55,990 nt of DNA from JBKECY01 sp047975025 (GCA_047975025.1 JBKECY010000029.1:1-55990); one strand, 5' to 3'; shown: positions 1 to 8,741, numbered from the stretch's first letter. Numbers and translations: made by a program. The notes: generated from the sequence alone by a model not told the origin.

Positions 1-366
1 ATTTTTCATGGTACTAACGGAGAGTGGCTGGTTCGTTTTCTGGGAGAGATGGCCTATCGCTATGTATTTACCTCGCAGCAGATTTATAAATTAGAGTTAA
101 CAGCGCAGAATATCCTTACATTTTTAATGAACCGTCTGATTCCTGCAGCGATTCGTTATGACAGTCCGATGCCGATGCAGTTCGCACAAGACAAGCTGAT
201 TGCACTGATCTCTGAAAACTACAAACAGAGTTATCATCAGCATGCCAAGGGCAAGAGCGAAGAGGAAAAGTTGTACCTGCGCCTTTTACTGGTCACTGAC
301 TATGTGAGCGGAATGACTGACAGTTATGCAAAAGATCTGTACCAGGAACTTAACGGAATCCTCTGA
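1..366 (+). CDS. dgt: dGTP triphosphohydrolase, C-terminal fragment (5' end outside window)
   Basis: The frame is open from the first base and gives the last 121 residues of a protein ending at TGA 364-366. The tail contains LLLVTDYVSGMTDSYAKDLY, which resembles the conserved C-terminal helix of HD-domain dGTPases (pattern DY-SGMTD-YA--LY). These enzymes hydrolyse dGTP to deoxyguanosine and triphosphate in the cytoplasm. The metal-binding HD motif would lie upstream of the window, so catalytic integrity cannot be judged. An in-frame ATG at 49 is internal, since coding continues upstream of it. The next gene has its own promoter, so dgt probably ends a separate transcript, although I see no clear terminator hairpin in the 45 bases after the stop. 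Confidence 0.8.
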   Translation: MFHGTNGEWLVRFLGEMAYRYVFTSQQIYKLELTAQNILTFLMNRLIPAAIRYDSPMPMQFAQDKLIALISENYKQSYHQHAKGKSEEEKLYLRLLLVTDYVSGMTDSYAKDLYQELNGIL

Positions 367-400
367 AAATAAAAAATACAAAAAAGTACAAATTAAAACA

Positions 401-440
401 TTGTTAAAGTATTGACATTCAATTTGCAAAATGAGATAAT
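401..440 (+). promoter_or_regulatory. pckA promoter with Rex-like operator over the -35
   Basis: A near-consensus sigma-A promoter: TTGACA at 412-417, a 17-base spacer, and GATAAT at 435-440. TTGTTAA (401-407), four bases, then TTGACAT (412-418) resembles the Rex operator TTGTTAA-N4-TTAACAA. The left half-site is perfect and the right matches 5 of 7. The right half-site covers the -35 element, so a bound repressor would occlude it. The rex gene itself is the next gene downstream of pckA. The promoter is clear; the Rex assignment is an inference. Confidence 0.7.
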
Positions 441-483
441 GAACCGAAAATTTTTATTTTTTAGAAAGAGAGGTTGATTAAAG

Positions 484-2091
484 ATGGCAACTATTGATTT
501 GACTCAATATGGCATTACTGGAACTACTGAAATCGTTCACAATCCTTCTTATGACGTACTGTTTGAGGAAGAGACAAAACCTAGCTTAGAGGGTTTTGAA
601 AGAGGACAAGTCAGCGAACTTGGCGCAGTTAATGTAATGACTGGTATCTACACCGGACGTTCTCCTAAAGACAAATTTATTGTTATGGATGAGAACTCAA
701 AAGACACTGTATGGTGGACTTCTGATGAGTACAAGAACGACAACCAGCCACTTACCCAGGAAGCATGGGACACTGTAAAGAAAATCGCACAGGACGAGCT
801 TTCAGGCAAAAGACTTTTTGTAGTAGATGCATTTTGTGGAGCCAATGAAGATACACGTATGGCAATTCGTTTCATCGTAGAAGTTGCTTGGCAGGCACAT
901 TTTGTAACCAACATGTTTATTCAGCCTACTGCGGAAGAACTTGAGAACTTTGAGCCAGACTTTATTGTATACAATGCTTCCAAAGCAAAAGTAGACAATT
1001 ACAAAGAGTTAGGCATGAATTCTGAAACAGGTATCTTATTCAACATTACCAGCCGTGAGCAGGTTATCGCGAATACATGGTACGGCGGTGAGATGAAAAA
1101 AGGTATGTTCTCAATGATGAACTACTATCTGCCGCTTAAGGGTATTGCTTCTATGCACTGCTCCGCAAATACGGATCTTAACGGTGAGAACACAGCAATT
1201 TTCTTTGGTCTTTCAGGAACAGGTAAGACTACACTTTCAACAGATCCGAAGCGTCTGCTGATTGGTGATGATGAGCATGGCTGGGATGATCAGGGCGTAT
1301 TTAACTTTGAAGGCGGATGCTACGCTAAGGTTATTGATCTTGATATCGAGTCTGAGCCGGACATCTACAATGCTATCAAACGTGATGCACTTCTTGAGAA
1401 CGTTACAGTAGCTGACGATGGCAAAATTGAGTTTTCTTCAGAGAAGAGCGGTACAGAGAATACTCGTGTATCTTATCCGATCGATCACATCAAGAACATT
1501 GTTCGCCCGGTTTCAGCAGCTCCTGCAGCTAAGGATGTAATCTTCCTTTCAGCTGATGCATTTGGTGTTCTTCCTCCGGTTTCCATTCTGACTCCAGAGC
1601 AGACACAGTACTATTTCCTGTCAGGCTTTACAGCAAAACTGGCCGGAACAGAGCGTGGTATCACAGAGCCTACACCTACTTTCTCCGCTTGCTTTGGTCA
1701 GGCATTCTTAGAGCTTCATCCTACGAAGTATGCTGAGGAATTGGTTAAGAAAATGCAGCAGAGCGGCGCTAAAGCGTACTTGGTAAATACTGGATGGAAT
1801 GGTTCAGGAAAACGTATCTCTATTCGCGATACTCGTGGTATCATTGATGCCATTCTGGACGGCTCCATTGCAACAGCTCCTACAAAGGCACTGCCATACT
1901 TTAACTTTGAAATTCCTACTGAGCTTCCGGGCGTAGATCCGAAGATCCTTGATCCTCGTGACACCTATGCAGATGCTTCTGAATGGGACGTAAAAGCACA
2001 GGATCTGGCACAGCGTTTTGTTAAGAACTTTGTGAAATACCAGGGTAATGACGCTGGAAAAGCATTAGTTTCTGCCGGACCACAGTTATAA
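484..2091 (+). CDS. pckA: Phosphoenolpyruvate carboxykinase (ATP)
   Basis: Interconverts oxaloacetate + ATP and PEP + CO2 + ADP in the cytoplasm. In anaerobes it often runs toward oxaloacetate to feed succinate or gluconeogenic pools. The 535-residue length is typical of the ATP-dependent class. Visible motifs are TGRSPKDKF (57-65, substrate region), the kinase-type P-loop GLSGTGKTT (242-250) and the metal/nucleotide motif GDDEHGWDD (261-269). ATG 484 follows an AGAGAGG-type ribosome binding site at about 467-473. The gene is flanked by a strong promoter and a strong terminator and so appears monocistronic. The Rex-like site on its promoter suggests control by NADH/NAD ratio. Confidence 0.97.
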   Translation: MATIDLTQYGITGTTEIVHNPSYDVLFEEETKPSLEGFERGQVSELGAVNVMTGIYTGRSPKDKFIVMDENSKDTVWWTSDEYKNDNQPLTQEAWDTVKKIAQDELSGKRLFVVDAFCGANEDTRMAIRFIVEVAWQAHFVTNMFIQPTAEELENFEPDFIVYNASKAKVDNYKELGMNSETGILFNITSREQVIANTWYGGEMKKGMFSMMNYYLPLKGIASMHCSANTDLNGENTAIFFGLSGTGKTTLSTDPKRLLIGDDEHGWDDQGVFNFEGGCYAKVIDLDIESEPDIYNAIKRDALLENVTVADDGKIEFSSEKSGTENTRVSYPIDHIKNIVRPVSAAPAAKDVIFLSADAFGVLPPVSILTPEQTQYYFLSGFTAKLAGTERGITEPTPTFSACFGQAFLELHPTKYAEELVKKMQQSGAKAYLVNTGWNGSGKRISIRDTRGIIDAILDGSIATAPTKALPYFNFEIPTELPGVDPKILDPRDTYADASEWDVKAQDLAQRFVKNFVKYQGNDAGKALVSAGPQL

Positions 2092-2106
2092 TAATTACGT
2101 ATCACA

Positions 2107-2153
2107 AATCTGAGGATAGAAAACGAAAGTTTTCTATACCTTGGATTTTTTTT
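2107..2153 (+). terminator. Rho-independent terminator of pckA
   Basis: A long hairpin. The inner stem ATAGAAAAC / GTTTTCTAT (2116-2124, 2129-2137) is closed by a GAAA tetraloop. A one-base bulge (A2138) separates it from the outer stem AATCTGAGG / CCTTGGATT (2107-2115, 2139-2147, including G-U pairs). A run of T continues to 2153. Confidence 0.88.
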
Positions 2154-2235
2154 ACCCAGAATCAGCGTACCATAGCATGTGAAAAATGAATGGATATCCA
2201 TACTACATTTTGTTCAATGAATCTCCAGATAAAAT

Positions 2236-2264
2236 TTGACAAAAAAATAACGGTTATATATAAT
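2236..2264 (+). promoter_or_regulatory. rex promoter
   Basis: A perfect sigma-A promoter: TTGACA at 2236-2241, a 17-base spacer and TATAAT at 2259-2264, about 38 bases before the rex start. A 12-base palindrome, ATGGATATCCAT, lies upstream at 2190-2201. I found no good Rex operator here, so autoregulation is not supported by the sequence. Confidence 0.85.
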
Positions 2265-2302
2265 ATAGTAGACGAAAGAGCAGTATAGAAAGGATGTAGG
2301 TT

Positions 2303-2956
2303 TTGGAAGAAAAAGAAATTTCAAATGCAGTAATTAAGCGGCTTCCGCGTTATTATAGATATCTAGGGGATTTGTTGAATGATGATGTTGAGCGCATTTC
2401 CTCCGGAGAACTTAGTAAAAAGATGAAAGTTACAGCATCTCAGATTCGACAAGATTTAAATAACTTTGGTGGTTTCGGTCAACAAGGCTATGGCTACAAT
2501 GTGCAGTATTTATATAACCAGATCGGCAACATTCTGGGACTGGACTGTGATCATCCGATGATCATAATTGGTGTGGGTAATCTGGGACAAGCGATTGCGA
2601 ACTATATGGGATTTGAGAAACGAGGATTCAAGCTGGTAGGTGTGTTTGACAACAATCCGGCCAAGATCGGTATGAAGGTTCGTGACGTTACAGTGCGTCC
2701 GATTGATGAACTGCCGGTATTTCTGCATGCAGAAAAAGTTGAGATTGCTGCGTTGACATTACCAAAAGCGAATGCTGAGAGTATGATGAACCTTCTGGTA
2801 AAAGAAGGAATCAAAGCAGTATGGAATTTTGCACATGTAGATTTAGATGTGCTGGATGATGTCATCGTTGAGAATGTACATTTATCGGAAAGTCTGATGA
2901 CTCTGTCCTATAACTTAAGTCAGTATAGAAAAGATAATAATCAACTTAACGATTAG
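2303..2956 (+). CDS. rex: Redox-sensing transcriptional repressor Rex
   Basis: Cytoplasmic dimeric repressor that releases DNA when NADH is high, typically controlling fermentation and NAD-regeneration genes. The 217 residues begin with an N-terminal winged helix (about 10-65, including TASQIRQDLNNFGGFGQQGY). A Rossmann domain follows with the NAD(H)-binding GVGNLGQAI at 90-98 and the VFDNNPAKIG region. The start is TTG at 2303, after AGAAAGGA; no ATG in frame lies nearby upstream. It sits between pckA, whose promoter carries a Rex-like site, and nnr, which repairs damaged NAD(P)H. A small redox/NAD neighbourhood is therefore suggested. The 3' end overlaps a large perfect inverted repeat. Confidence 0.96.
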   Translation: MEEKEISNAVIKRLPRYYRYLGDLLNDDVERISSGELSKKMKVTASQIRQDLNNFGGFGQQGYGYNVQYLYNQIGNILGLDCDHPMIIIGVGNLGQAIANYMGFEKRGFKLVGVFDNNPAKIGMKVRDVTVRPIDELPVFLHAEKVEIAALTLPKANAESMMNLLVKEGIKAVWNFAHVDLDVLDDVIVENVHLSESLMTLSYNLSQYRKDNNQLND

Positions 2957-2987
2957 CAGTGGACTTGTCCACTGCTAATCGTTAAGT
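2944..2987. repeat. 44-bp perfect inverted repeat spanning the rex stop codon
   Basis: Two perfectly complementary 21-base arms (2944-2964 and 2967-2987) are separated by only TT. The left arm contains the last codons and the TAG stop of rex (2954-2956). No T-run follows (TATGAAATG), so it is not a classical intrinsic terminator. It could protect the 3' end of the rex message or act as a processing or attenuation site before nnr. Confidence 0.9.
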
Positions 2988-3014
2988 ATGAAATGAAACG
3001 AAAGGCGTATACCT

Positions 3015-4526
3015 ATGGCAATGATATTGGACAGCTTACAAATGAAGCTGGCGGAGCAAGCTACTATACAGGAGTGTGGTATGTCCTCCATGGTATTAAT
3101 GGAACGGGCGGCTCTGTCTGTTGTGGATGAACTTATGCAGAAGCCGGAGCGATTACAACGGGTTCTGGTACTCTGTGGTCCGGGTAACAATGGAGGCGAT
3201 GGAATTGCCGTCGCCCGTTTGCTGCACCTGCGCGGTATCGCCGTAGATGTGTTCTGTACTGTTTTACCGGAACAAATGTCGGCGGAACAGGCGCAGCAGT
3301 ATCATATTGCACAAGCCTATCAGACCTCCTTTGTCAGTGTTACGGAGTACTCTAACTATACGCTTTTGATAGATGCGCTGTTTGGAATTGGACTCTCCAG
3401 AGACATCGGAGATACCTATCGCCAGTTAATCGAAGATATGAATGAATCAGGTGTTTATTGTGTATCTCTTGATATTCCCTCAGGTATTGAATCGAGCACA
3501 GGACAGGTGTTACATACAGCGGTACGGGCTTCTGCGACGATAACATTTGCCTATGCCAAGGCAGGTCTGTATTTGTATCCCGGTGCATTCCATACCGGAA
3601 AGATCACAATTAAAGACGTAGGAATCTATTGGAATCCGAACGAACACAGAAAGAGTGAGACAGCATCCCCAGTGCATCCGCCCATCTATCGTCTGACTGC
3701 CGAAGATCTGGGACAGCTGCCGGCGCGCCGTCCGGACGGACATAAGGGGACGTTTGGCAAAATTCTGTGTATTGCAGGGAGCCGGAATATGGCTGGAGCC
3801 GCCTATTTAAGCGCCCTTGCCTGTCTTAGAACCGGCGCCGGTATGGTAAAAATACACACAGAAGAATGCAATCGCCAGATATTACAGACTCGCTTCCCCG
3901 AGGCACTGCTTTCTACGTATGACCATGATGCTCCATTAAGAAAAGCACCTGATTTTTCCTGGTGCGATGCCGTAGTCATAGGCCCCGGTCTGGGCGTGAC
4001 CGAAGCATCCAAAGAACTGCTGGAGTTCACTCTTCGCAACTGCACTAAACCCATGGTTCTTGATGCAGATGCGTTACATCTGCTGTCTGTACATCCCATG
4101 CTAAAGCAGTATCTATCACCTAATTGTGTTATTACACCACACTTATTGGAGATGCAGCGTTTCTCAGGTGTCAGTCTTGCTTTGCAGAAAAGCAACTTAG
4201 TTGATGTAGCACGCCAGACCGCCAGAGAATATGGCATTACTTGTGTTTTGAAGGATGCACGCACAGTGACCGCCGATGCCAAGGGCAATGTATGTCTGAC
4301 GATTACCGGTAATGATGGTATGGCAACGGCAGGGGCAGGAGATGTGCTCAGCGGAGTAATCGCAGGTCTGATGGCCCAGGGCATGCCGCCATCGCAGGCC
4401 GCCGTCTATGGTGTGTACCTGCATAGCCTGGCTGGAGATGCGGCCTATAAGTCCTTGGGCAGGACCTTGCTCGCCGATGATATCATCGATCATATAAAAT
4501 TTGTATTCAAGGAGGCTGACGAATGA
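3015..4526 (+). CDS. nnr: Bifunctional NAD(P)H-hydrate epimerase / ADP-dependent dehydratase
   Basis: Repairs hydrated, damaged NADH/NADPH. The N-terminal YjeF_N domain (about 1-220) epimerises R- and S-NAD(P)HX. The C-terminal ribokinase-fold domain (about 225-503) dehydrates the S form using ADP. Visible motifs are GPGNNGGDG (55-63) and DIPSGIESSTG in the epimerase, then GHKGTFGKILCIAGS and GNDGMATAGAGDVLSG (about 432-447) in the dehydratase. The 503-residue length is normal for the fused form. ATG 3015 has an AAAGG ribosome binding site about 10 bases upstream. The stop overlaps the alr start by four bases (ATGA), indicating translational coupling. Confidence 0.95.
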   Translation: MAMILDSLQMKLAEQATIQECGMSSMVLMERAALSVVDELMQKPERLQRVLVLCGPGNNGGDGIAVARLLHLRGIAVDVFCTVLPEQMSAEQAQQYHIAQAYQTSFVSVTEYSNYTLLIDALFGIGLSRDIGDTYRQLIEDMNESGVYCVSLDIPSGIESSTGQVLHTAVRASATITFAYAKAGLYLYPGAFHTGKITIKDVGIYWNPNEHRKSETASPVHPPIYRLTAEDLGQLPARRPDGHKGTFGKILCIAGSRNMAGAAYLSALACLRTGAGMVKIHTEECNRQILQTRFPEALLSTYDHDAPLRKAPDFSWCDAVVIGPGLGVTEASKELLEFTLRNCTKPMVLDADALHLLSVHPMLKQYLSPNCVITPHLLEMQRFSGVSLALQKSNLVDVARQTAREYGITCVLKDARTVTADAKGNVCLTITGNDGMATAGAGDVLSGVIAGLMAQGMPPSQAAVYGVYLHSLAGDAAYKSLGRTLLADDIIDHIKFVFKEADE

Positions 4527-5662
4527 ATGAATACACCAGAATTGCAGCATATGTGTCCATAGATGCAATCAGGAAAAACCTTGATAATCTGTATCAAAAT
4601 GTGCCGGAGAACACATCCGTAATCGCAGTCGTCAAAGCCAATGCGTATGGACATGGAGCCGTTACAGTGGCGCATGCCATTGAGAACCGCGACTATGTAT
4701 CAGGATTTGCGGTTGCTACAATAGCGGAAGCAGTGGAACTTCGAAAAAGCGGCATTGTAAAGCAGATATTAATTCTTGGCCATACGTTTAAAGAAGAGTA
4801 CGAAGAACTCATCCGATGGAATATTACACCGACAATCTGGTGCCCGGAAGATGCTGCCTGTCTTTCCGATATTGCCTTGGCATTTGAAAAGGAGATTGGT
4901 ATACATCTGGCACTGGATACAGGTATGTCACGCATTGGTTTTTCAGATAGCCCAGAGAGTCTGGAAGCCATCGCAAAGATTGCAGAGCTTCCCTGCCTGA
5001 AAATCCAGGGTATATTCACGCATTTTGCAAAAGCAGATGAATCAGATAAGACAGCAGCACTTCAACAGCTGCGCCGCTTTTCAGAATTCACCACGCTCCT
5101 AAAGCAACGAGAAGTTCCAATTGCAGTAAAGCACTGCTCCAACAGCGCCGGGATTATTGAATTGAAACCCGCTCATATGGATGCGGTGCGGGCGGGTATC
5201 TCGCTCTATGGTATTTACCCGTCGGATCAGGTCAGCCGAACTGCTGTTTCGCTCTATCCTGCCCTGCAGCTTAAGTCACGTATTATAGCAATCCGCAGCA
5301 TAACAGCAGGCACTTCGGTCGGTTATGGCGGCTCTTATACAGCAGAGAGCACCAGACGAATCGCCACAGTATCCGCTGGATACGGGGATGGATATCCCCG
5401 CAGTCTGTCCAATATTGGGCACGTACTGATTCACGGGCAAAAAGCACCTATCACTGGCCGGGTCTGTATGGATCAGTGCATGGTCGACATTACGGATATT
5501 CCACAGGCCGAATGCCTGGATGAGGTGGTCTTATTGGGGAAAAGCGGAGAATTGGAAATCACTTTGGAAGAACTTTCAGAGTTATCGAAACGTTATACGT
5601 ATGAATTCTTGTGTGACATCAATGCCAGAGTCCCCAGAATCTATGACCATACTGTCGCTTAA
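4523..5662 (+). CDS. alr: Alanine racemase
   Basis: PLP enzyme that converts L-alanine to D-alanine for peptidoglycan. The PLP lysine is K38 in VVKANAYGHG, and the second catalytic tyrosine region is SAGYGDGYPR near the start of the C-terminal beta domain. GRVCMDQCMVDIT is also typical of the family. At 379 residues it is full length. It overlaps nnr by four bases, and GGAGG inside the end of nnr serves as its ribosome binding site. The nnr-alr pairing is common in Firmicutes. The D-alanine product fits the wall-synthesis genes further right in the window, though these are not in the same operon. Confidence 0.97.
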   Translation: MNEYTRIAAYVSIDAIRKNLDNLYQNVPENTSVIAVVKANAYGHGAVTVAHAIENRDYVSGFAVATIAEAVELRKSGIVKQILILGHTFKEEYEELIRWNITPTIWCPEDAACLSDIALAFEKEIGIHLALDTGMSRIGFSDSPESLEAIAKIAELPCLKIQGIFTHFAKADESDKTAALQQLRRFSEFTTLLKQREVPIAVKHCSNSAGIIELKPAHMDAVRAGISLYGIYPSDQVSRTAVSLYPALQLKSRIIAIRSITAGTSVGYGGSYTAESTRRIATVSAGYGDGYPRSLSNIGHVLIHGQKAPITGRVCMDQCMVDITDIPQAECLDEVVLLGKSGELEITLEELSELSKRYTYEFLCDINARVPRIYDHTVA

Positions 5663-5674
5663 ACAGGGGTGTTC

Positions 5675-5703
5675 TTGACGAATACAGGGAAAAATGATAT
5701 ATT
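5675..5703 (+). promoter_or_regulatory. Promoter upstream of the CBS-domain protein gene
   Basis: TTGACG at 5675-5680, a 17-base spacer and TATATT at 5698-5703, about 45 bases before the start at 5749. It probably drives the next gene and yebC. Confidence 0.75.
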
Positions 5704-5748
5704 TTCTATGTCTGTGACAATTTTTGCCATAGTGGAAAAGGAGATAGA

Positions 5749-7083
5749 ATGGAAGATAGTTCAAGTCCGTATTGGGGCATTGTGTTTTTTGCATTATTTG
5801 TAATCATTAACGGAATGTTTTACGGCTTTTTAGCGGCGCTTCAGAAGACAGATCGGGAGCAATTTACAGAAGATACTATACAGGATAATAAGAAGGCCCG
5901 GCGCATCGGGAGTTTTGTCAGAGCGCCGCTTCTTATATATAATACGGCCATCGTTGTGACCTTTACGTTTGCTCTCGTATTCGGAGGGATCTTTATCCGA
6001 TCTTTTTCCGCAATACTCACAGAGCACATGCCTCAGCCATTGGCGTTTTGCATAGTTGTACTTGCTGCGATGATTGTGTTTGTTTTATTCGGTGTTTCAC
6101 TGCCACGAAAAATTTCAGCCTGTTATCATGAAAAGGCAATTTATCTTTTGGTCGATTTCGTAGCATTCTTTCGAATTGTATTCTGGCCTTTGGTAACACC
6201 TGTGTTTTTTCTGTCCGCAGTACTTGCCAAGGTATTCAGGGTAAATCCGTCTAACAGCAAGGAAGAGATTAATGAGCAGGAAATCATTTCCATGGTAGAC
6301 GAGGCGCACGAACAGGGTGTCATTGAGGAGTCCGAAGCGGAAATGATTCAGAACATCATGGATTTTTCGGACACAGATGCAAAGGATATTATGATTCACC
6401 GCAAGAACATCAATGCACTTGATTCTCAGTCATCACTGAAAGAAGCAATTGCTTTTATGCTGGAAAGAAATAATTCCCGTTATCCTGTTTATAACGAGAA
6501 TATTGATGATATATTAGGACTGATTCATCTAAAGGACGCTTTTCGTATCATCCATGAGGAGAAGACTGATTTACAGACTCCGCTGATTTCAATTCCGGGC
6601 CTGGTGCGCAGGGTTGAATTTGTACCTGAGACCAGAAGTCTGAACGGACTGTTTGAATATATGCAGACAGAGAAGCTTTATATGGTAATTGTCATTGATG
6701 AGTACGGACAGACTGCCAGTATTGTCTCTATGGAAGATATCCTGGAAGAAATTGTCGGTGAAATCCTTGATGAATACGATGATGATATACCAAATTTTAC
6801 AGTGCAGCATGATAGCTGCATATTGATTGAAGGTCTGACGCCGCTTGAAGAAGTGGAAGAGGAGCTCAAGATTACACTTGGAGACGAATTCGATACTCTG
6901 AGTGGCTTTTTAACAGATCAACTTGGCCATGTGCCCACACTCGCAGATACCTACGTTGATGCAGCCGGCTATCGATTGGAGATTCTGGCGGTCGAAGATA
7001 ATACCGTAAAACGAGTACGAGCCTATGCTATGGAAAAAGAGGGAGAAGAAAAATGTCAGGACACTCAAAATTTGCCAACATAA
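5749..7083 (+). CDS. CNNM/CorC-type membrane protein with paired CBS domains (hemolysin family, UPF0053)
   Basis: A 444-residue inner-membrane protein. The N-terminal DUF21/CNNM region has four hydrophobic segments (about 9-30, 58-82, 97-117, 131-159). Two CBS motifs follow (about 215-345, including RYPVYNENIDDILGLIHLKD and VIDEYGQTASIVSMEDILEE), then a C-terminal CorC_HlyC domain (about 352-432). The family is associated with Mg2+ or Co2+ transport or efflux, with nucleotide sensing by the CBS pair. The hemolysin label is historical and unsupported here. ATG 5749 follows AAAAGGAGAT. The 3' end overlaps yebC by 31 bases, implying coupling. The transported ion cannot be read from the sequence. 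Confidence 0.9.
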   Translation: MEDSSSPYWGIVFFALFVIINGMFYGFLAALQKTDREQFTEDTIQDNKKARRIGSFVRAPLLIYNTAIVVTFTFALVFGGIFIRSFSAILTEHMPQPLAFCIVVLAAMIVFVLFGVSLPRKISACYHEKAIYLLVDFVAFFRIVFWPLVTPVFFLSAVLAKVFRVNPSNSKEEINEQEIISMVDEAHEQGVIEESEAEMIQNIMDFSDTDAKDIMIHRKNINALDSQSSLKEAIAFMLERNNSRYPVYNENIDDILGLIHLKDAFRIIHEEKTDLQTPLISIPGLVRRVEFVPETRSLNGLFEYMQTEKLYMVIVIDEYGQTASIVSMEDILEEIVGEILDEYDDDIPNFTVQHDSCILIEGLTPLEEVEEELKITLGDEFDTLSGFLTDQLGHVPTLADTYVDAAGYRLEILAVEDNTVKRVRAYAMEKEGEEKCQDTQNLPT

Positions 7084-7781
7084 AACATAAGAAAGAGAAA
7101 AATGATGCAAAAAAAGGAAAGATTTTCACAATTATTGGACGCGAAATCGTAGTAGCCGTCAAAGAAGGCGGTGCGGACCCCGAGAACAACAGCCGTCTGC
7201 GCGATGTAATCGCCAAGGCCAAAGCCAATAATATGCCGAATGACACCATTGATCGCGGTATTAAAAAAGCTGCAGGCGATGCCTCTGCTGATAATTATGA
7301 ATTTGTGACCTATGAAGGCTATGGGCCGAATGGGGTGGCGATTATTGTAGATGCGCTGACGGACAACAAAAATCGTACAGCCGGTAACGTGCGCAGCGCG
7401 TTTACCAAAGGCAGCGGAAGTATTGGTGCCCAAGGCTGTGTATCCTTTATGTTTGATAAAAAAGGACAAATTCTGATTGATAAAGAAGAATGTGGGCTGG
7501 ATGCAGATGAACTTATGATGATTGCACTCGATGCCGGAGCTGATGACTTCGCTGAGGAAGAGGATAGCTATGAAGTTGTGACGGATCCGGAAGCTTTTAC
7601 AACTGTCAGAGAAGCGTTGGCTGCTCAGGATATCCCAATGGCCGAAGCTCAGGTGACAATGATTCCGCAGACATGGGTGGAGCTAAACGATGAGACTGCT
7701 GTCAAAAACCTGCAAAAGACACTTGATTTGCTGGAAGATGATGATGATGTACAATATGTCTATCATAATTGGGATGAATAG
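7053..7781 (+). CDS. yebC: YebC/PmpR family protein (TACO1-like)
   Basis: A 242-residue cytoplasmic protein opening with MSGHSKFANIKHKKEKNDAK, the diagnostic YebC start, which fixes the initiation codon at 7053. The family was long annotated as a transcriptional regulator. Members have more recently been linked to relief of ribosome stalling during translation. The start lies inside the preceding membrane-protein gene, with GGGAGAAG as ribosome binding site. The C-terminal half contains the family region IPQTWVELNDE and an acidic tail. The role in this organism is inferred from the family only. Confidence 0.93.
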   Translation: MSGHSKFANIKHKKEKNDAKKGKIFTIIGREIVVAVKEGGADPENNSRLRDVIAKAKANNMPNDTIDRGIKKAAGDASADNYEFVTYEGYGPNGVAIIVDALTDNKNRTAGNVRSAFTKGSGSIGAQGCVSFMFDKKGQILIDKEECGLDADELMMIALDAGADDFAEEEDSYEVVTDPEAFTTVREALAAQDIPMAEAQVTMIPQTWVELNDETAVKNLQKTLDLLEDDDDVQYVYHNWDE

Positions 7782-7835
7782 TCTGTTCACACGAATGCTG
7801 TCCGGCAACGCTGTACGGCAGGACCAGGAGGAACT

Positions 7836-8708
7836 ATGAACGTATTACAATCAGTAATCATGGGGGTTGTACAGGGGATCACTGAGTTTTTTCCTATTGG
7901 CAGTCTGGGGCATATGGCAGTTCTGAAGAATCTATTTGGTGCCGGAAATTCTGTCACATGGTTCTATGTTTTCATGCGTATTGGAATTGTGGCGGCGATT
8001 ATTGCTGCCTATCGTAAAACAATACTTTTGCTGCTGATAGAAACTAAAGATATGCTTCTTGATCTTGCATTCAATTTTAAATCGCTGCTTACGGGCAGAC
8101 GTTCCGATGGCGACATTGTCTATCGCAAAATCATTACAAATAACTCCAGAAAGTTTCAGGTATTATTGCTGCTGTCCGCCCTTCCGGCCATTCTGATTGG
8201 CTGCTTTGCAGGTCGTCTGGCCCATATGGGTGAAGGTGGATTTTTAGTACCCGGCATTGGATTTCTGGTTAACGGTATTGTTCTTTTGGTGGCGGGAATG
8301 CTCCCGTCCGGTGAGAAGATGCCAAAAGAAGTACCGCTCCCAACAGGCATATGGCTTGGTATCATACAAGGTCTGTCTGTGTTTCCGGGATTATCCAGGG
8401 TTGGTTCGATTTTGGCAGCATCAGGAATCTGCGGTCTTAAGAAAAAGTTTGCGATACAGTATTCTTTTTTACTGCTGATTCCAACGTTGCTGGGTGAGTG
8501 TGTGTACCGACTGGTGTTTATCGGAGGCGAAACGCTTTCTGTGTCACGCTTCTTTATATATCTGTTAGGCAGTCTGTTTGCTTTTGCTGCGGGGTATATG
8601 TGTCTCAAGCAGGCGCGGCGCCTGCTGCAACGTGTGCGTTTGAATTTTTTCGCATATTATTGTTTTTTGGCAGGAATCATTGCCGTTATCATTAATTTTG
8701 TAAAATAG
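7836..8708 (+). CDS. uppP: Undecaprenyl-diphosphate phosphatase-like protein (BacA/UppP family, divergent)
   Basis: A polytopic membrane protein of 290 residues that would recycle undecaprenyl pyrophosphate to the monophosphate lipid carrier for wall synthesis. The first signature reads QGITEFFPIGSLGH instead of the usual EGLTEFLPISSTGH. The Glu and His are kept, but the first serine is Gly and the residue before the final Gly-His is Leu. The second signature reads FPGLSRVGS, keeping the key arginine but replacing the following serine. Several hydrophobic helices span the rest. ATG 7836 follows CAGGAGG. It may be a specialised paralogue rather than the main housekeeping enzyme, and activity is plausible but unproven. 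Confidence 0.8.
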   Translation: MNVLQSVIMGVVQGITEFFPIGSLGHMAVLKNLFGAGNSVTWFYVFMRIGIVAAIIAAYRKTILLLLIETKDMLLDLAFNFKSLLTGRRSDGDIVYRKIITNNSRKFQVLLLLSALPAILIGCFAGRLAHMGEGGFLVPGIGFLVNGIVLLVAGMLPSGEKMPKEVPLPTGIWLGIIQGLSVFPGLSRVGSILAASGICGLKKKFAIQYSFLLLIPTLLGECVYRLVFIGGETLSVSRFFIYLLGSLFAFAAGYMCLKQARRLLQRVRLNFFAYYCFLAGIIAVIINFVK

Positions 8709-8741
8709 TCTGGATAGTATCACAGGAAATAGGGAGGATTT

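Noticed and set aside
3803..4384. 193-codon minus-strand frame within nnr
   Set aside because: It lies entirely opposite the conserved dehydratase domain, has no ribosome binding site and its sequence is low-complexity antisense of a real gene.
8156..8608. 150-codon minus-strand frame within uppP
   Set aside because: Antisense shadow of a hydrophobic gene, rich in Pro/Ser/Arg, with no family resemblance.
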